Assembly: GCF_006491645.1 (NCBI RefSeq)
Contig: NZ_VDCZ01000013.1
Location: forward strand, 62,001-126,000
Origin: Flavobacterium profundi
GTDB lineage: Bacteria > Bacteroidota > Bacteroidia > Flavobacteriales > Flavobacteriaceae
Direction of reading: 5' to 3'
DNA: 64,000 bases
Shown here: in pieces, positions 62,883-64,000 of the stretch
Numbering within the stretch: the first letter of the stretch is position 1
Layout: the number at the start of each line of letters is the position of its first letter
Position numbers and translations under genes: made by a program
The notes under the pieces: model-generated
Seen by the model: only the letters and a program-made list of their open reading frames with translations
Told to the model about the DNA's origin: nothing
Database searches by the model: none

Positions 62883-63695
62883 ATGATTTTGGAACTATCA
62901 GTTATCCTTGTTAATTATAACGGAATAGAATATCTAGATGCTTGTTTAAAAAGTATAGAAGAAAATTTAGCTACAATAAATTATGAAATTATTATAATTG
63001 ACAATTGTTCAAGTGATGATAGTTGTAAATTTATTAAAGAAAATTATCCTAAAATAAACTTAATCGAATCTAAAAACAATAATGGTTTTGGTAAAGGGAA
63101 TAATTTAGCTGTTCAGCAATCGAAAGGAAGCTATTTACTTTTATTAAATGTAGATACAATTCTACAAAACAATATAAAACCTGCACTGGATTATTTGATT
63201 TCAAATAAAGAAATCGGAGCATTAGGAATTAATATGCTAAGTGGTACAAAAAAATATTTACAAGCAGCAGGTAAATTCCCAAATTTCATAAATCTTTTTT
63301 GGATGAAAAAAGCATTTAGTTTTAATAAAGAATTTATTTCAGGAAACTTTTCTAATCTTATTTATGAAGTTGATTGGCTAACGGGATCTTTTATTTTAAT
63401 GCCAAAAAATGTTTTTGAAAAAATCAATGGCTTTGACGAAGATTACTTTTTATATGTTGAAGATGTTGATTTATGTAAAAGAATTTCAGATTTAGGCTAT
63501 AAAAGAGTTTTTTACACCTCTCTTAATTATATTCATTTTGTAGGTTTTAACAAAAAGAAAAATAAAATGTTAATTGAAGGATTTCAATTATATATTAACA
63601 AACATTTCAAAGGTATTTATAAGTATATTTGTCATGGTTTATTGAAAATAAATCAAACTATTAAAAAGATAAAGTCTCGATTTGATGAAGATTAA
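62883..63695 (+). CDS. Family 2 glycosyltransferase (rhamnosyltransferase-like)
   Basis: 270 residues. SVILVNYNGIEYLDACLKSI at the start, EIIIIDNCSSDDS, NNNGFGKGNNLAVQQS and LLLLNVDTIL (where LLNPDT is usual) mark the GT-A domain. DEDYFLYVEDVDLCKRI is the family's ED motif near the end. This subgroup includes many rhamnosyltransferases, which fits the rml genes 11 kb upstream, but sugar specificity is inference. The next gene starts 11 bp inside its end. Confidence 0.88.
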   Translation: MILELSVILVNYNGIEYLDACLKSIEENLATINYEIIIIDNCSSDDSCKFIKENYPKINLIESKNNNGFGKGNNLAVQQSKGSYLLLLNVDTILQNNIKPALDYLISNKEIGALGINMLSGTKKYLQAAGKFPNFINLFWMKKAFSFNKEFISGNFSNLIYEVDWLTGSFILMPKNVFEKINGFDEDYFLYVEDVDLCKRISDLGYKRVFYTSLNYIHFVGFNKKKNKMLIEGFQLYINKHFKGIYKYICHGLLKINQTIKKIKSRFDED

Positions 63696-64000
63696 AGTAA
63701 ATACAATTTATTCAATATTTTTTTCAATTATTTTATTATCTCAACTTTATATACCTTCTTTTAAATTTAATATATTTTTACAGATAGGCGTATTACTATT
63801 ATTTTTAGTAATCCCAAACAATAAAATTGCTGTAAAAACTTTACTAAAATTAAGTCCATTATTAATTATAGTTTTGTTAGGTATACTAATTGGATTTATT
63901 TATTCTAACAAAATAGGCGTTTTCATAAAAGATCTTTTTTATTTTATAAAGCCAGTTATAGGAATAATCTTAGGCTATTTATTTTTTAAAAAAACAGATA
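63685..64000 (+). CDS. Start of a polytopic membrane protein, probably O-antigen ligase/polymerase
   Basis: Open from an ATG at 63685, overlapping the GT2 gene by 11 bp, to the window end (105 codons). The visible part (MKIKVNTIYSIFFSIILLSQ and on) contains about four hydrophobic helices, two beginning at about residues 5 and 30, with short charged turns. This fits the beginning of Wzy or WaaL-type proteins, and the place after the flippase is usual for them. The catalytic region lies outside the window. Confidence 0.6.
   Translation, partial: MKIKVNTIYSIFFSIILLSQLYIPSFKFNIFLQIGVLLLFLVIPNNKIAVKTLLKLSPLLIIVLLGILIGFIYSNKIGVFIKDLFYFIKPVIGIILGYLFFKKTD

Overview
The window comes from the chromosome of a low-GC member of the Bacteroidota, almost certainly Flavobacteriaceae (Flavobacterium or a close relative). 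The reasons are: type IX secretion (T9SS) proteins with a gliding-motility-type C-terminal domain, a PorP/SprF protein and SprB-type repeats; promoter -7 boxes of the form TAnnTTTG with no Shine-Dalgarno sequences; and Bacteroidota families such as DUF4175, head-GIN/DUF2807, a GH3-type adenylase and an OmpH-like lipoprotein. No phage, IS element or CRISPR array was seen.

Layout. 1-9.7 kb (minus): a surface/T9SS cluster with a small exported protein, a beta-helix protein, a type-B T9SS substrate, a PorP/SprF barrel fused to a ~380-residue decapeptide-repeat helix and a SPOR-like end, and the first 1027 codons of a giant adhesin. 10.2-21.6 kb: housekeeping genes (clamp-loader delta', PIF1-like helicase, OmpH-like lipoprotein, methyltransferase, mnmG, ybeY, DUF4175). 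Five parS-like centromere sites lie at 15.1-17.9 kb. 21.7-32.9 kb: alkane monooxygenase, gltX, band-7 protein, glnS, folB, tRNA-Cys, LysE-type exporter, head-GIN protein and rnr. 32.9-33.6 kb: a gene-free AT-rich stretch with repeated TTATTAACA motifs, a candidate replication origin. Gene orientation switches here from mostly minus on the left to mostly plus on the right. 33.6-39.0 kb: rpiB, a CDF metal exporter, a kinase-like unknown protein, nnrD and tex. 39.1-43.0 kb: a two-gene restriction-modification cassette inserted at the 3' end of tex; the last 61 bp of tex and its terminator are present on both sides. 43.1-46.7 kb: tatA, a degenerate LytM protein, a GH3-type enzyme and a small exported protein. 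46.8-64 kb: a long plus-strand surface-polysaccharide region with a chain-length-determinant-like protein, rmlBACD for dTDP-L-rhamnose, a PagL-like deacylase, a Gtr-like trio, further glycosyltransferases, a Wzx-type flippase and the start of a ligase/polymerase.

How it fits together. The left cluster exports and anchors surface adhesins through T9SS. The right cluster makes, caps and assembles a rhamnose-containing polysaccharide. The centre carries chromosome-maintenance sequences, with parS about 15 kb from the candidate origin. The most notable observations are the restriction-modification cassette bounded by two tex 3' ends, the parS cluster together with the origin-like region, and the PorP/SprF-helix-SPOR fusion.
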